Of a DNA stretch of 64,000 nt, positions 46,463-58,242 are shown one piece after another. The DNA comes from Rhododendron vialii. Taxonomy: Eukaryota; Streptophyta; Magnoliopsida; Ericales; Ericaceae. How positions within the stretch are numbered: position 1 is the first letter of the stretch; every line of letters begins with the position of its first letter. Location: assembly GCF_030253575.1 (NCBI RefSeq), contig NC_080559.1:28608501-28672500 (forward strand), in the 5' to 3' direction. The notes beneath the pieces were generated by a model. The model did no database searches. It saw nothing but the letters and a program-made list of their open reading frames with translations, and was not told the origin of the DNA. Made by a program: the position numbers and the translations under genes.

Positions 46463-47141
46463 TTAAATTCCGTTCGTCCGGTTTGGTAAAGGAGAGCAAG
46501 AACTGAGGTCCAGTGATGGACTCAACTTCGGGTTATCCCTCAATAGCTGCTGACTCACACGATCAGCCAACACTGACTGCCCATCGTACGGTTCCCCATG
46601 ATTAGGTCTTCCGAACTGTTTTCCAAAAGTATCACTTTCACTAGATAACAATTCCCGGAAAATTTGAGATCCTGAGTTCACCCCTCGAAATATATCATGA
46701 TTTGGACTATGATAGGAGGGGCTACTGATGTAGGGACTCTGTGGAGGCTTTGGCTTGATTCCAAAACCCTCTTGCAAGAAAACTGATTGGTTAAGTTGAT
46801 GAAATGGGATGGTACTACTGCCACCGCCTGTGAGAGGCGTGGATGAGCCTGACGTGGTACGTGGACTAGATATAGGCGAAGGAGACATTCTTCCATTCAG
46901 ATGTTGTGGTGATCGTGGATATAAAAGAGGGCTTCCAATCGGAGATACTGGGCATGAGATATTCCTTGGAATATGTATTTCACTGGAGAACAGAAGGAGG
47001 AAATAAGACAATAAGGCTGATTGTTTTTTGTCATTTATGGGTAAAACATTAATACACATCAAACATGACCTTTAAATTGGTTTCTCCGAACGAAAAGCAT
47101 CGAAATGCAAAGGTTGGATCTGCGGGCACTCGCACGCGCGC

Positions 47142-47195
<54 letters not shown>

Positions 47196-50100
47196 GAATG
47201 AAGACCACTTTTTGAGACTCTTGATGAATGGATAGCAAGTCTTTCTGGTTCCGAATTCAAAATGTTTCTTGTATGTCCAATGCCCTGAAGGTCATACAAA
47301 CAAACGTAGAAAATGTAAAACCTTAAGAGGCTGAACTAAACTAAATAATGCATAAAACCTCGCTCTTTGTATTTTTATTTTTTTACTCCTATTTTTTTGC
47401 AGAATCTTCTTATGTATTTTTCCCCCTTGCTGGGCTTTTGATGGTTATGCTTGTAAAACGTATTCCAAAGTTTCAGCTGTATATATTGTAGTAAATGAAT
47501 GAGAAAGTTGACAACATTAAACGTGCGAAAAATAAGATTTCACAATCAACATCAAAGAATCAATAGACCACATATACAAGAGTAACATGGCATCAGTTTG
47601 AGCTTAGTGAGATCTAGTCATCTAGACAACTTAAAACAACAGATAACCATACCAGAGATTTCCCTCCAGTTGGCACCCCAGCAGGTGGATCTGAAAGCTC
47701 AGGACCTATAATGGGTCTCTCCAAAGGTGCAGCATTTTTCACAAAAGGGTGCTCCAAAAGCTGACCAGCTGTAGGACGATGCAGTGGATTACGTTGCAAA
47801 CACAACCTCACAAAATCCTTTCCATCATCTGGTAGGTCATCAGGAATGGAAGGAAGGTCTTTACTGTTTCCAATCTTAAACATGGCGGCAACCTTCAGGC
47901 ACAACATGCAAAAACACAACGTAACAAAAGGAAAGAACAAAATCAACAAAACTAAACTTAAGGGGCCTTTGATGAATGGATACATCGAGAATGATCAAAG
48001 CTACATCTGCAGATAGATTACTAACCCCTTCAAACTGGCTCCAAGGTGGTTTTGTGGTAGCCATTTCCAAAACAGTGCATCCAAGACTCCATATATCAAC
48101 AGCAAGGTTGCAACCATTTGAATTCTTTATAACCTGCGTAAACATGGAAAACGGAGTTAACTAAAAATGCAAACCATGTCATAACAAATAAATTAAGTCC
48201 AGTACGTATATGCAGACCTCAGGTGCCATCCAGTAGGGACTTCCTTTAAATGATAAGGGACATGACTGCCCAGTGATCTGCAATTTTGAAGCACGTAATC
48301 AGATTTTCTGAAAAGCAGGATTCAAATAGGCAATCTCAGGGTTTAAGTCCGAGCATAAGAATCTTGACATCATACTATGTCACTCTTTTTTCTATCTCTC
48401 TGCATAAACTAAAAGAATGATGATTTTCTAACAAGCATACGAACTTAGAATTCAGTACTCAACTCAACCATAACAAATACTCGAGTGGTTTGGTAACGTT
48501 ACAAAAATAGTATATATATTTCCTAGGCTTACATGCTTTGCCATTCCAAAGTCTGCCAACTTGATACGACCATTGGGGTCTACGAGGATATTTGCTCCTT
48601 TAATGTCCCTGCGATGGTTGCGAAAATATGATTAATGTTTAAAGTAAGAGACAATAGGGCCCCAAACAAGTACTATGTCGACCAAGAATAATGCTTCACA
48701 TAACTGAAAAATGGAGAACTGGTTGCTGTTCAAAAAAAAAAGAAAAAGAAAAATGGAGAACTGGATTCACCTGTGGACAGTATTTTTAGCATGTAAATAT
48801 GCAAGCCCTGACAAGATTTGTTTAGTATAGCTGCGAATAGCTGATTCGCCAAACACTCCATATTCTTGAAGAAGCTTGTAGATTGAACCGCCGGACACAT
48901 ACTCCAAATATATATAAAGTTTATCATCCACCTGCTCCAAAAACATTTAGTCCGGAATTAGAAATAGATCAAAAGAGCTCTAGAAATAGGATACTTCTCC
49001 CTATGATTCTGCATTACTAAAAAAGCTACTTATAATACTGTGCCTACAGGCACCACATTTATCAAATAAATTACCATAAATGGCCAAACTCATGGTTTAC
49101 AAGAAATTGCAACAGAAGATTCTTAATAGTCATTACAAGGACTCGGCGACACATGTCTGTCTAAGTCAATGACTCACACCAATATGATAACAATGACAAA
49201 TACATGAACAAGTGCATGTGGAGACACAAAGTTACCAATAAACAGTAACCTATTAACCCATGAAAGGCATTAACCATTTTTTAAAATCAACATAAGCAAT
49301 TGGGAGCCATAAAACTTACTGCTTCACACCCATAATACTGCACGATATTTGGATGTCTTAAGCGACTCAATAATGCGATTTCCTGTAAATAAAATCAACA
49401 TAAGAACTTCCTTCCAACAGCAATAGAAGATCCATGAAAAGAAGCAAATAGATAAATAACTAAGCATGAAATGAGCAGTTTTATCCAACAGAACTTACTT
49501 GCCCCAGTTGCTTTGCACATTCCTTCGACTTTGGATCATCCGAGAATAAGGTAACCTCCTTCATTGCACACATTTCGCCTCTTTCACTGCAACATTGAAG
49601 ATGAGGGCACGAGGCCAGGTAAGAACGCTTCAAACGAGGAGCAAAATTTGAGTAAGAAGTAAAGTACACATGCTACTGTAACCAAACACACTGGATGCAG
49701 GAAGGACATCATGCTGTTGCAAGGCAATGCCTCGCATACGAAAGTCAATGAGCATGATAACTCACCTCAGTTTCGTTGTAACTAAATGCAAAATCAAAAA
49801 CACATCAAAAGACAGAAAATAAAGATAAATATGAAGGAATCAGAGAATCAATCATTTGGCTGTGTACCTGTTAAAACCAAGATAAACATGCCCAAATGTG
49901 CCCCTTCCCAACAATTTTCCCTTTTTCCAGCGTGAACCAGGACTAATTGGATTCTCTGCCCTTCCTGGGCTTCGAGGTACAGAAGGAGATGTCGCCGCTG
50001 AATTTGAATGAGAGAAAGGAGAAGAATTTGAAATTGTTATAGGAGGAAGAGGCAACCGGTGACTTTGTTGTTTCCCATCGTCAGTCGTTGGCCCTCCAGC

Positions 50101-51304
50101 TCTAGGATGAAGTGGTGTGACAGCACCACTATGGATTCTGGAGCTGGGGCCGGGGCTATTCATTCGAGGACTAGGAATTGGTGAATACTCTGGGCTACCT
50201 CTGCTGGGCTGCCAAAACAATTGTCCTGACATATCGCCTCCCATTGAATTGTGACCAGAATTCTGCCCTGAGCCTGGGCTGGAGCACTGACCAGATCCAA
50301 GGAGCGGAAGATCTGGATACGTTTTCCCAGTCCAGAAAGCAGAATTCATGGCTTGTTCAGCGCCAAAGGCTCTCATTGGACTTCTGGATGGACTTGACAT
50401 TGAGCTATCTGGAGCACTGCAAAAATTACCACGGCAAGGAACTTGTAGATTTGCCACTTGATTACTCAATGGTCTCCTTTTATGCGACAAAGCAGAGACC
50501 TGATTAGCTGGTTTTATTGCCTCCCTAGACTTTAGCTCCATGAATGACTGATCCTTTGCCATCATACTTCAAAAGAATAAAAAGCAAGTTAGATACGAAT
50601 TCTACGTGCACATTACAAATGTAGAAACGAAAGAAAAACGATAACAACGAAAGGCCATCACAAAACTCGTGCACAATCAACAACAAATCCACTGGAGATA
50701 AAACATGTATGCCAGCTTTATACACTATGATTTCACAAGAAATTCACCTTGAAGGACTCCCCGCAGCAGTTCTACTGCCATTTTCATAGTCAGATGCCAG
50801 GGGACTACGCTGGCGTGAGTCAGTTGGATCTTCACTATCATCAATGGAGCACTCACTAGAAAAAGAAGCATTGATCACATCTCCATCTAAATCTGCAGGA
50901 TCTGGCCTGCTTCTTATGCATCCAGATCTGGGCAGAGGCAGGAACGATAAGGGCTTGGAGCCTTTCTCTGGTCTTGGTTTTGATGGTACACTGATTCCAG
51001 AATCTGTACGACCTATGCCAACACGGTGCAGTCCTGGAAGGGGAAGAGGTTGGGGGTGAGGCCGATTAAAACTCTGACATCTTGCTACTAGTTTAGAAGG
51101 TGATGGGGATCTTGACGCTGCTAGGGACTGACACCCCGTTTCTGAAACAGTGTCAATGGTTCGTCTCCGAGACCCTCCTGATTTACCGCCAGGTTTACTT
51201 TCTGATGGGATCCTGAATTTTCGGTGTAATGAATCAATGAAACCCTCCTTGCCTGCTTTCTTCTTTGAGTCTTTAGATGATGACTTCCCCCACCATGAAG
51301 GCAT
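46463..51304 (-). CDS. YDA: YODA-type MAP kinase kinase kinase (MEKK subfamily), 11 coding exons
   Basis: Exons on minus: 51304-50748, 50566-49868, 49586-49499, 49382-49320, 48931-48771, 48608-48533, 48277-48218, 48133-48026, 47892-47653, 47284-47193, 46982-46463. Together 2664 nt (887 aa), close to the ~883 aa of Arabidopsis YODA. The N-terminal ~390 residues are Ser/Pro-rich, with MPSWWGKSSSKDSKKK at the start and QSHRLPLPP before the kinase. Kinase domain about 397-653: GRGTFGHV loop, Lys428 in CAMKE, HRD with Asp524, DFG with Asp542, GSPYWMAPE at 560-568. The C-terminal tail has SPIGSPLL and SPSPISSP motifs and ends LADRVSQQLL...TNGI. YODA acts above MKK4/5-MPK3/6 in stomatal and embryo patterning; orthology is by similarity. 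The start matches the family, but the frame stays open for 28 codons upstream. Confidence 0.93.
47141..47190. repeat. (GT)n(GA)n microsatellite touching a splice donor of the YODA-type gene
   Basis: About 22 bp of GT followed by about 28 bp of GA. On the minus strand the donor after exon 10 reads CCAG then GTCTCTCTCT, so the repeat starts at the third base of the intron. Confidence 0.95.
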
Positions 51305-53587
51305 GATTTTTATACCAAAAGGCACAAATTGATGGCAATATTCATCCACCGAAGGTAGCCTAATGAACAACTTTACAGGAGTAACCAAATCAATATCCCA
51401 TTATTAGAGCCTATGATGTTCTCTTTGTTCTTAAATCAAACAATGACCCACCCCAAAGTGCTTCTGAATACCTACAACCAAATTTTTTGAAACATCAGCC
51501 AAACTCAAGTATAGTTTGCAACATATCACATTCAACTACGAACCAGTATAAGAAAAGGGGGAAACGGGGGTGAAGGCACTATTTTTGTACTTCACCAACC
51601 CTGGAATGCCTTGGTTTCACCAAAACTGGAAAACACAGAGTAAGCTCAATTTAAACAGTCCATAAAGCCATATATGAGAAACAACTTAAAACCAAAACAA
51701 AATGGAGAGCAAACAAAAAATTTAAAAGCACCCCAAACATGTGCGAATGACTCAAAGGTAATTCCAAAAGACTTACGTTTATCACATAGTCAATATACAT
51801 TACAATTTAAAATAGTGACTTAAACATTTTGTAGAAGCGGCTGCAAGGCTTCTGTCAAAGATAACTGCTACTCATCGTGAATGCTAAAAAAGGGGTAAAT
51901 AGCCAAGTCACTGACGCTTTGGGGCACACATAATATGAAGAGAGGAACAATCAAGGATCTTTCTTATCAAAGTCAGAGGAAAAGAAAAGGAATTAATAAA
52001 TCTAAATACAAAGCACTGAAGCAGCAAACGCATGCATCCAACATGGAGATAAATCAATCATCATGAGAAAAAAGGAAATGAAATATATTAAGTTCTTAGG
52101 GATGAAAGAGTACAAGTTTTAGCAAAAACTCCTTTAAAACGGTCTGTTAAGAATTTATGAAAGCACAGCCCTGCCAAGGTTTGTTCCTAAGACAATTTTC
52201 ACAGGATCCTCCTTTAAGGCTCGGTTTGGTTTGGTTATGAAAACACAAATTCATGGTCTGCGTCAACCACTGTACTGTTGACATCCTTGAGCTCTCAAGT
52301 AATAAAATAAAACAGACCTCTTGAAAATTATGCTCCTATGTTTAGTTCCAACTTCTGTTGCATAACCTATCGGATAATTTGCAAAAATGAAATTAAGATT
52401 TCCTGATATAAACAACAAAGAGAGTAACATCCAAACATCTTTGTGTCCCTTTTGACCAAAAAAACCAAGCCTCGAGGTAACAAACTTCTGGGTTTGCATT
52501 ATCATACCTATTTTGTTGAATGAACCCATTGTATGACTTTAATATTGAATTCATTAATCTCGCTTTGAGATAGTGGTCAACTTCATGCCAGTATTTTTCT
52601 CAACTACAGACCAGTTTCTAGTACTGTTATGCTGCTCTGTTCCAGATAAACAGGTAAAACGGGAACACATGTTTCATTAACGCAATGAAGCTTCAATACA
52701 CTACTCAACGCAGCATGTGGACGCAATTGCATTTTGATCCTACTATGCTATTAATGATACCATGAACTAACTTTTACATACAATACCCTAATTTATGAAA
52801 GTTCACAGGGTGGAAAATTATTGTACCTGTCAAAGTTTCACAAAAAAAATTTCATTGCATGTGCACTTTTAGTGAACAGAAGATAAGCACGGACCATAAT
52901 ATAAGGCCCAAACACTTCTTTGTGAATAAAGTTTTTGAATTGCTATTGTTTGGGTAAATAAAGGAGATCTCGAAAACTTTGGATTTAACTTCATGTATAT
53001 GTTCAGGAAGCAAGTTTTGGAAGTCCTTGAAAACAGAAAAATCCCCACTTTATTTTTCCAAAGAGGAATGCTACATACACACCTTTCGACCACAACTACT
53101 GCGTCCGGAGTTGTGGTTGAAAGGTGTGTATGTAGACTTTCTCTTTTCTAAACCACAGTTATCCAAACTGTGCAGTTAAAGTGATTAAGGCAACCTTCTC
53201 ACTTTTACTATTTCAAAGCATCTGATATCGAATCCAACCCTTGTGCCAACAACATCTTAAAAGAAATTAGCGTAAGAGTCAAATCAAGCACTGATCATTA
53301 GTTTGACAATATTGGGTTTTTTTTTTTTCCTTTTACTAACAAAAAGCAAGCATCAAAATTTCATGTGCTTCTATTTTCTTTCCAGTCTAACAAAGAGCTA
53401 AGCAGCTCATCAATTCATCATATCATGTGTTTTCAGTATTTAGGTCAGCAATCAGCTTGATCTCAACTGCTGTAAGCAAGACACTGCCTTTGAGGACAGA
53501 TCTCAACAATAGAACGAACAGTAAACGGATAAACATTAAACTGTAAGTAGATAAGGGTTAGCTCATGTGAGATTAACAGGACTCACC
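51305..53587 (-). other. 5'-UTR intron and leader of the YODA-type gene
   Basis: A strong donor (TGAG then GTGAGT on minus) lies at 53587/53586, and the coding ATG is at 51304, so the leader is interrupted by an intron of about 2 kb. The acceptor is not certain (candidates lie near 51470). The interval contains short ORFs only and a 65-bp perfect-arm hairpin at 53071-53135. Confidence 0.6.
53071..53135. mobile_element. 65-bp hairpin (foldback MITE) in the YODA 5' intron
   Basis: The arms CTACATACACACCTTTCGAC and GTTGAAAGGTGTGTATGTAG pair over 27 bp with one mismatch. They enclose the 11-base loop ACTGCGTCCGG. On the transcribed strand this would form a stable stem in the pre-mRNA. Confidence 0.75.
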
Positions 53588-53763
53588 TCAAATTCCACAG
53601 CTTGAGACAGGAATGAATCTGAGATATGGAGTGCGAATCGAACCGGGGAGTGAGTAAGCGAAACCCCAACAACATTAAGAATGGGAGAGAGCGATGGAGA
53701 GGAGAGTTGGGAGGATTTCGATTTCACGGGGGGTTTTGATAAAGATCGCGTAGAGAAAGCAAT

Positions 53764-53799
<36 letters not shown>

Positions 53800-53880
53800 T
53801 TGAAGAAATGTAGAGAGAGAGAGAGAGAGGAAGGGAAAGAGAAAAAAAAGAGAGTAGAGAGTGTGTTTTGTATTGCAGTA
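53588..53880 (-). promoter_or_regulatory. First (non-coding) exon and core promoter area of the YODA-type gene, with CT tract
   Basis: Upstream of the leader donor, the minus strand is a CT-rich sequence. On plus this reads as GA runs at about 53769-53800 and 53814-53829. Long CT stretches in leaders and just upstream of plant start sites are common. The exact transcription start cannot be read from sequence. Confidence 0.5.
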
Positions 53881-54517
53881 TGTCCTGAGTACAGAGGGGT
53901 CTTGTCTGAGTGATAAATTTGATAATGGAAATTGATTTTAGCATTTTGAAAAGGCTTTAAAACAACGTCATTTTGTGTATTGATATATTAAAGTTTTTGA
54001 AATTCTTCTGTTAATTTTTGAAATGTTAAAATCACAATTCTTTGATAATAAAAAAATTGATATAAAAAGAAATATAAAAGAAATTAAAGTTCAATTTCAA
54101 AAAGGAAAGAAAGAAAAGAAGAAGAAGCAATTACTCCCACACTACGGCCTTGTTCCTCCAAGGGTACGTGGTTTGAGCGGTCCATCAAGATCATAGAAAT
54201 ACTTTTGGACGGTTCAAATTGTGCATTATAGTGTATCTCTATATTAAATGGTCCCTATTTCTCACAACCTCCACCTGTTTTTCAACTCTATTTTAAAATT
54301 CTTATGTATTTCACGTATTGGTGTATTTTTAGCTACTGTATTAAATTATGTGAAAATCTTTTAAAATAAATAAAGTGTTTTTAAAAATAAAAAATAAACC
54401 AAAACATATATACGAAGGAATTCAGGTAAAAAAGGGGAATTCGGGTGCATAGGATTTGACTACTTCAAATGATGTGAGACGATGCGCAAGGGTCTTAAGG
54501 CTCACAGGGCTTTTGAA
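53881..54517. other. Intergenic, AT-rich
   Basis: No gene or element recognised; an A-rich stretch lies near 54040-54130. Confidence 0.45.
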
Positions 54518-54702
54518 GGGAGTGATTTTTGCACTTAAAAAATGGAAAGTGATTTTTGTACTTTCCAAATTTTTAATCGCACTCTTAAGAAAAGTGCGAA
54601 AATAAATTCATATTGATTTTCGTATATTAATCTTCGCACTCCTCAAGTTATTAGCTTTTGGAAAGCACGCTTAATAATTTAGGGAGTTCGAAAATCACTC
54701 CC
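54518..54702. mobile_element. Small TIR element (MITE candidate)
   Basis: The ends are GGGAGTGATTTTTGCACTT and, read inward from the right, GGGAGTGATTTTCGAACTC. Internal phrases (GTGCGAAAAT, CTTCGCACTCC) repeat the terminal motif. Flanking duplication is not clear. Confidence 0.55.
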
Positions 54703-54920
54703 AAAGAAAAAAGCACAATATTATGCTTCATTACTCTAATTTTTTATTTAATAATTTGGGGGTGTTCTTTCTCTTTCTAGCTCTTTTTCTCTCCAAGTCA
54801 TTGAAGTGTTGAATAAGGTAAATTGTACATTAAAAAAGGGGTGCTTAACGTGACAATGACAAGTAAAGGTGTTAGATGAAAAACTTGTAGGTGCATTTTC
54901 TGTTAATTTAATTAATTTTT

Positions 54921-55054
54921 TTTTTGGGTTAGAGTATTTAGAGTCACCATCACCGAATTGATGGCAAAATTATTCCTAATTTATGTGTTTTTGGGTTAGA
55001 GTATTTAGAGTCACCATCACCGAATTGATGGCAAAATTATTCCTAATTAATGTG
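54921..55054. repeat. 67-bp tandem duplication
   Basis: The block TTGGGTTAGAGTATTTAGAG through AAAATTATTCCTAATT occurs at 54924 and 54991 and is essentially identical. Confidence 0.9.
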
Positions 55055-55887
55055 CTCAAGTCATACAAAACGTGTGCTTTTAAGCCCCATCAGTCAACCC
55101 AAATCACACTTCTATTTTCCATTTCTTTTCTTTTGATTAATTTGTCCTTTTTTGGCATGTTATTGCAAGTTGTCAAATGGAATCATGCGAAATGTTGTGT
55201 GAAAGAGTTGGGCTTCGCCTCCAATTTAAGTCAAATTAAACATGTATTAATTCGCATTATGGATTTTATTATTATAGACCTGCTACGATTATCGTAATTG
55301 TTCATCTTTTAACTACGGGGAATGGTTTTTAAACTCCCCCTTTATTTTTTTTGTCTTTATTCTCTGAAAAAATGACTCAAAAAGTAAGGGTATTTTAGTA
55401 ATTTTAAGTAAATAAGGACAAAAAAAGAAGTGCTAACAGATAAAAGGGGAATGTGAAAATAAAACTAATTGTTGAAGCATCTTACTCAAACTTTAATTAT
55501 CAAAGATTTGAGAGACGGCTCATGTAAATTCTCTTTTGATATCAAGTGGAAGGAAAATAGCATTCAAAGGGAAGTTATAGTAACATGACATTTCATCAAT
55601 CATGTGAGGTCTGCAACAACTAAATTAAGTCTAATATACAACAATTAACGTAGTGGCCCCCTATGGAAAGAAATAAAACTAGCACCAAAAAGATATAGGA
55701 GAACTAATAATCAAACTAGGGAGCCGATAATGCCACGACAGATTTTGTACGTGCCACGATTATTTCAATCATCTGACATTTTTACCCATCTCAGTCACGC
55801 TCGTCATCTGAACTCTGTCCCTTACGGCTCTGGAGCCCACCACCGACCTCTCCGGCGTCTCCCAATCTCGTTCATCCCATTGTTTTG

Positions 55888-55923
<36 letters not shown>

Positions 55924-56850
55924 CTCACTATTCCTCCATTTCTCTCTCTCTAAACGAATGGTTTATGCTCTTGCTATATTTGTGTATTTCCCTTAAAATC
56001 AATCTTACTTTTTTTTTTTCGAACATAAAATCAATCTTACTCAGAGTGAGACCAAATATATCTCGTCAACACTTTCGAATCTTTGATCTGTTCTCCATTT
56101 TCCCGTCTGTTCTATTCCTCTTCTCTCCATAGGAGACCAAAAAACATAAATCTATACATAGACCCATTTTTTCCAGTGGTGACAGACCACATTTGCAGTG
56201 GTCGGATTTGGAGATTTGGGTTACCGCCAATTCGTGAGTTATACACATGGAGTTGCTTATTTCGTTTTCATCCCTATGCTAGAGTGCTGGTTTTGGAGGC
56301 TATCAAACGAAGAGAGCATGCTATGGGGGTTTACGTTCCAAATTATCCTCGCCGGCGGCAAAACCCTAACATCGTGACTAGATGGGAGTCAAGGGACTAG
56401 CGGGAGGGATAGCTGACGATTGCATGTAGGAAAAGGGTGAGCAGAGAAGGGTGAGCTATCTTCGTAATCGATGACTTCAAGAAAGAGGACTGAGATTTTT
56501 GATCTAAAGGGCAATCGAAGATGTTTGATGGGGTAAAAACGTAAAATACCACAAATATTCGTGGCACTAAAAGATCTGTTCGTTGCATTAGTGCCCCAAA
56601 CTATTATATAATGATAAAAATCCATACTTGTAAATGTTACTAGATTCTGAATGATTTGCAAACTATTATCCAAACAGAAAAACCTCATCAAAGAATTTAG
56701 TTGAAATCCACCTTTTTACGTGGAGTATATTCGAATATCAAGATATTTCACGCAAATAGTTTGTCCAAAAAGTATGGGTTAATTAATTGACAAGCAACTA
56801 ATTATCAAAAGGAAAAAATTCTAACAATTTTCTATTCTGGGTTAAGCAGG
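55055..56850. other. Intergenic, possible decayed gene or leader but nothing assigned
   Basis: There is a CT microsatellite at about 55891-55920. Frames at 55730-55996, 56083-56400 and 56389-56691 (minus) are of moderate length but show no motif I know. The CT-rich and CCGGCG-containing patch between 55780 and 56400 differs from the AT-rich surroundings and could be part of an expressed or transposed sequence. Confidence 0.35.
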
Positions 56851-56867
56851 AGAAATCAGGAAACTGG

Positions 56868-57063
56868 AGCTGAAGGGGTTTAGCCAAATAAGCATAAGAA
56901 AACAAATACGGAGTAGTCATCTATGAGGTCGTATGTTCGAATCTCACAGAGGATAAAACATTCCAAACTTTGGGGCCATTGAAATGTTTGCCCGACAATT
57001 AATTCAAGGATCCGGAATTAGCCAATGTGCGCGCAAGCCGATCTGGATAGTAAAAAAAAATAG
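56868..57063 (+). mobile_element. SINE (tRNA-derived) with 16-bp target duplication
   Basis: Flanked by GAAATCAGGAAACTGG on both sides (56852-56867 and 57064-57079), an exact 16-bp duplication. It has a B-box-like GTATGTTCGAATCTCAC near 56932. The 3' block AATGTGCGCGCAAGCCGATC is followed by TGGATAG and an A-run ending at 57060. This is the classic layout of a plant SINE. Confidence 0.85.
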
Positions 57064-57079
57064 GAAATCAGGAAACTGG

Positions 57080-58019
57080 GATACTCTCTCATTTGTTTAA
57101 TGTGACAGATATCACCTAAACATAGCATATTGATGAATTGAGAAGCACCAACCATGCAATATGCCCTTCATTGATCGCAGCAGTAGGAGTACAGCTTTTA
57201 CAATTGCTTTACACATTAAAAATTGTCGATAATGGGGTATCAGAAGGTGCCAATAAAGTGGTTAAATAAATATTTGAAGTTAAAACTGCTGCGGATGATC
57301 AAAGTCAAAACGGTTCACGATTATTTATTTTCTATGCAAGAAACTATTAATCTATTTTGTATTATGTAGAAAGGGAAGATGGGGCCGGGCAAAGCATGAT
57401 GACTCTTCAACTTGTCACATTGGTGGGGTGTTTCGGTTTCTTAGAAAAAGAACTTTTAGAAAAAAAAAAAGATAATTTCAAACTCAAAAATCATTTGTTT
57501 ACGCAAATAATTTTTCTACCAATATGGATCTTGTTTGATAGATCTTATTAAAGTCTTTTAAACGGTGCAAAAAAAATTGAAAAAATATTTTTCATTTTCA
57601 TTATATTTGAGTTTGATATTACATTCGTTTGAAAAAAAAAGTATTTTTTTTAAAAGTAGAACACCAGAAAACTCTATATGTATTTAGCACAAAATTTTGC
57701 CTCTTCCTTCATATGGTATTCGTGCAACTTAATTTATAACCGTGGCTTAAATGGCTTTTCTTTTTCTTTTTTGGCTCGGAATGATCTCTGCTTATAGATC
57801 AAAATTAACCCTAAAAAGGTCACCAATATTTACTGTTCTTAAGATTTATTATAATGGTTGATGTCCTATGTTTTTGAAAAAATGAATCTTTACCAAAAAA
57901 AACTCAGCTACAAGAGACACTGATATAATCACTAAGAAGATAGTAGCCATAAATCATATATTGTCATGTATGTGTACATACACATATACATACTTGTATT
58001 TACACTTTTACTCAAAAAA
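57080..58019. other. Intergenic, no feature recognised
   Basis: AT-rich with several A homopolymers near 57456-57470 and 57620-57655. No gene seen. Confidence 0.45.
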
Positions 58020-58242
58020 TCTGTCAGGGGTATCATTTCAACGCCTGTGACTCTAGGGTTGCTCTCTTCTAAAGTTTCATGTTCGAAACCTCTCAAGTAT
58101 TATCAACTTCTTTGGAGTCGGTCCATACAAAGCTTTTACTTTGACTTTAATTGAGACCCCCACAAGTGGGCGGTGGAATCGGTCTCCAAAAATTAGCCGA
58201 TGTGCGCATAAGTTAGTCCGGACACCCAAGTTTAAAAAAAAA
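58020..58242 (+). mobile_element. SINE-like element, same 3' family
   Basis: B-box-like CATGTTCGAAACCTC near 58079. A GTGGGCGGTGGAATCGGTCT phrase precedes the 3' block CGATGTGCGCATAAGTTAGT, then CCGGACACCC and an A-run at about 58234-58242. The 3' block is shared with copies at 17370-17574 and 56868-57063. Confidence 0.65.
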
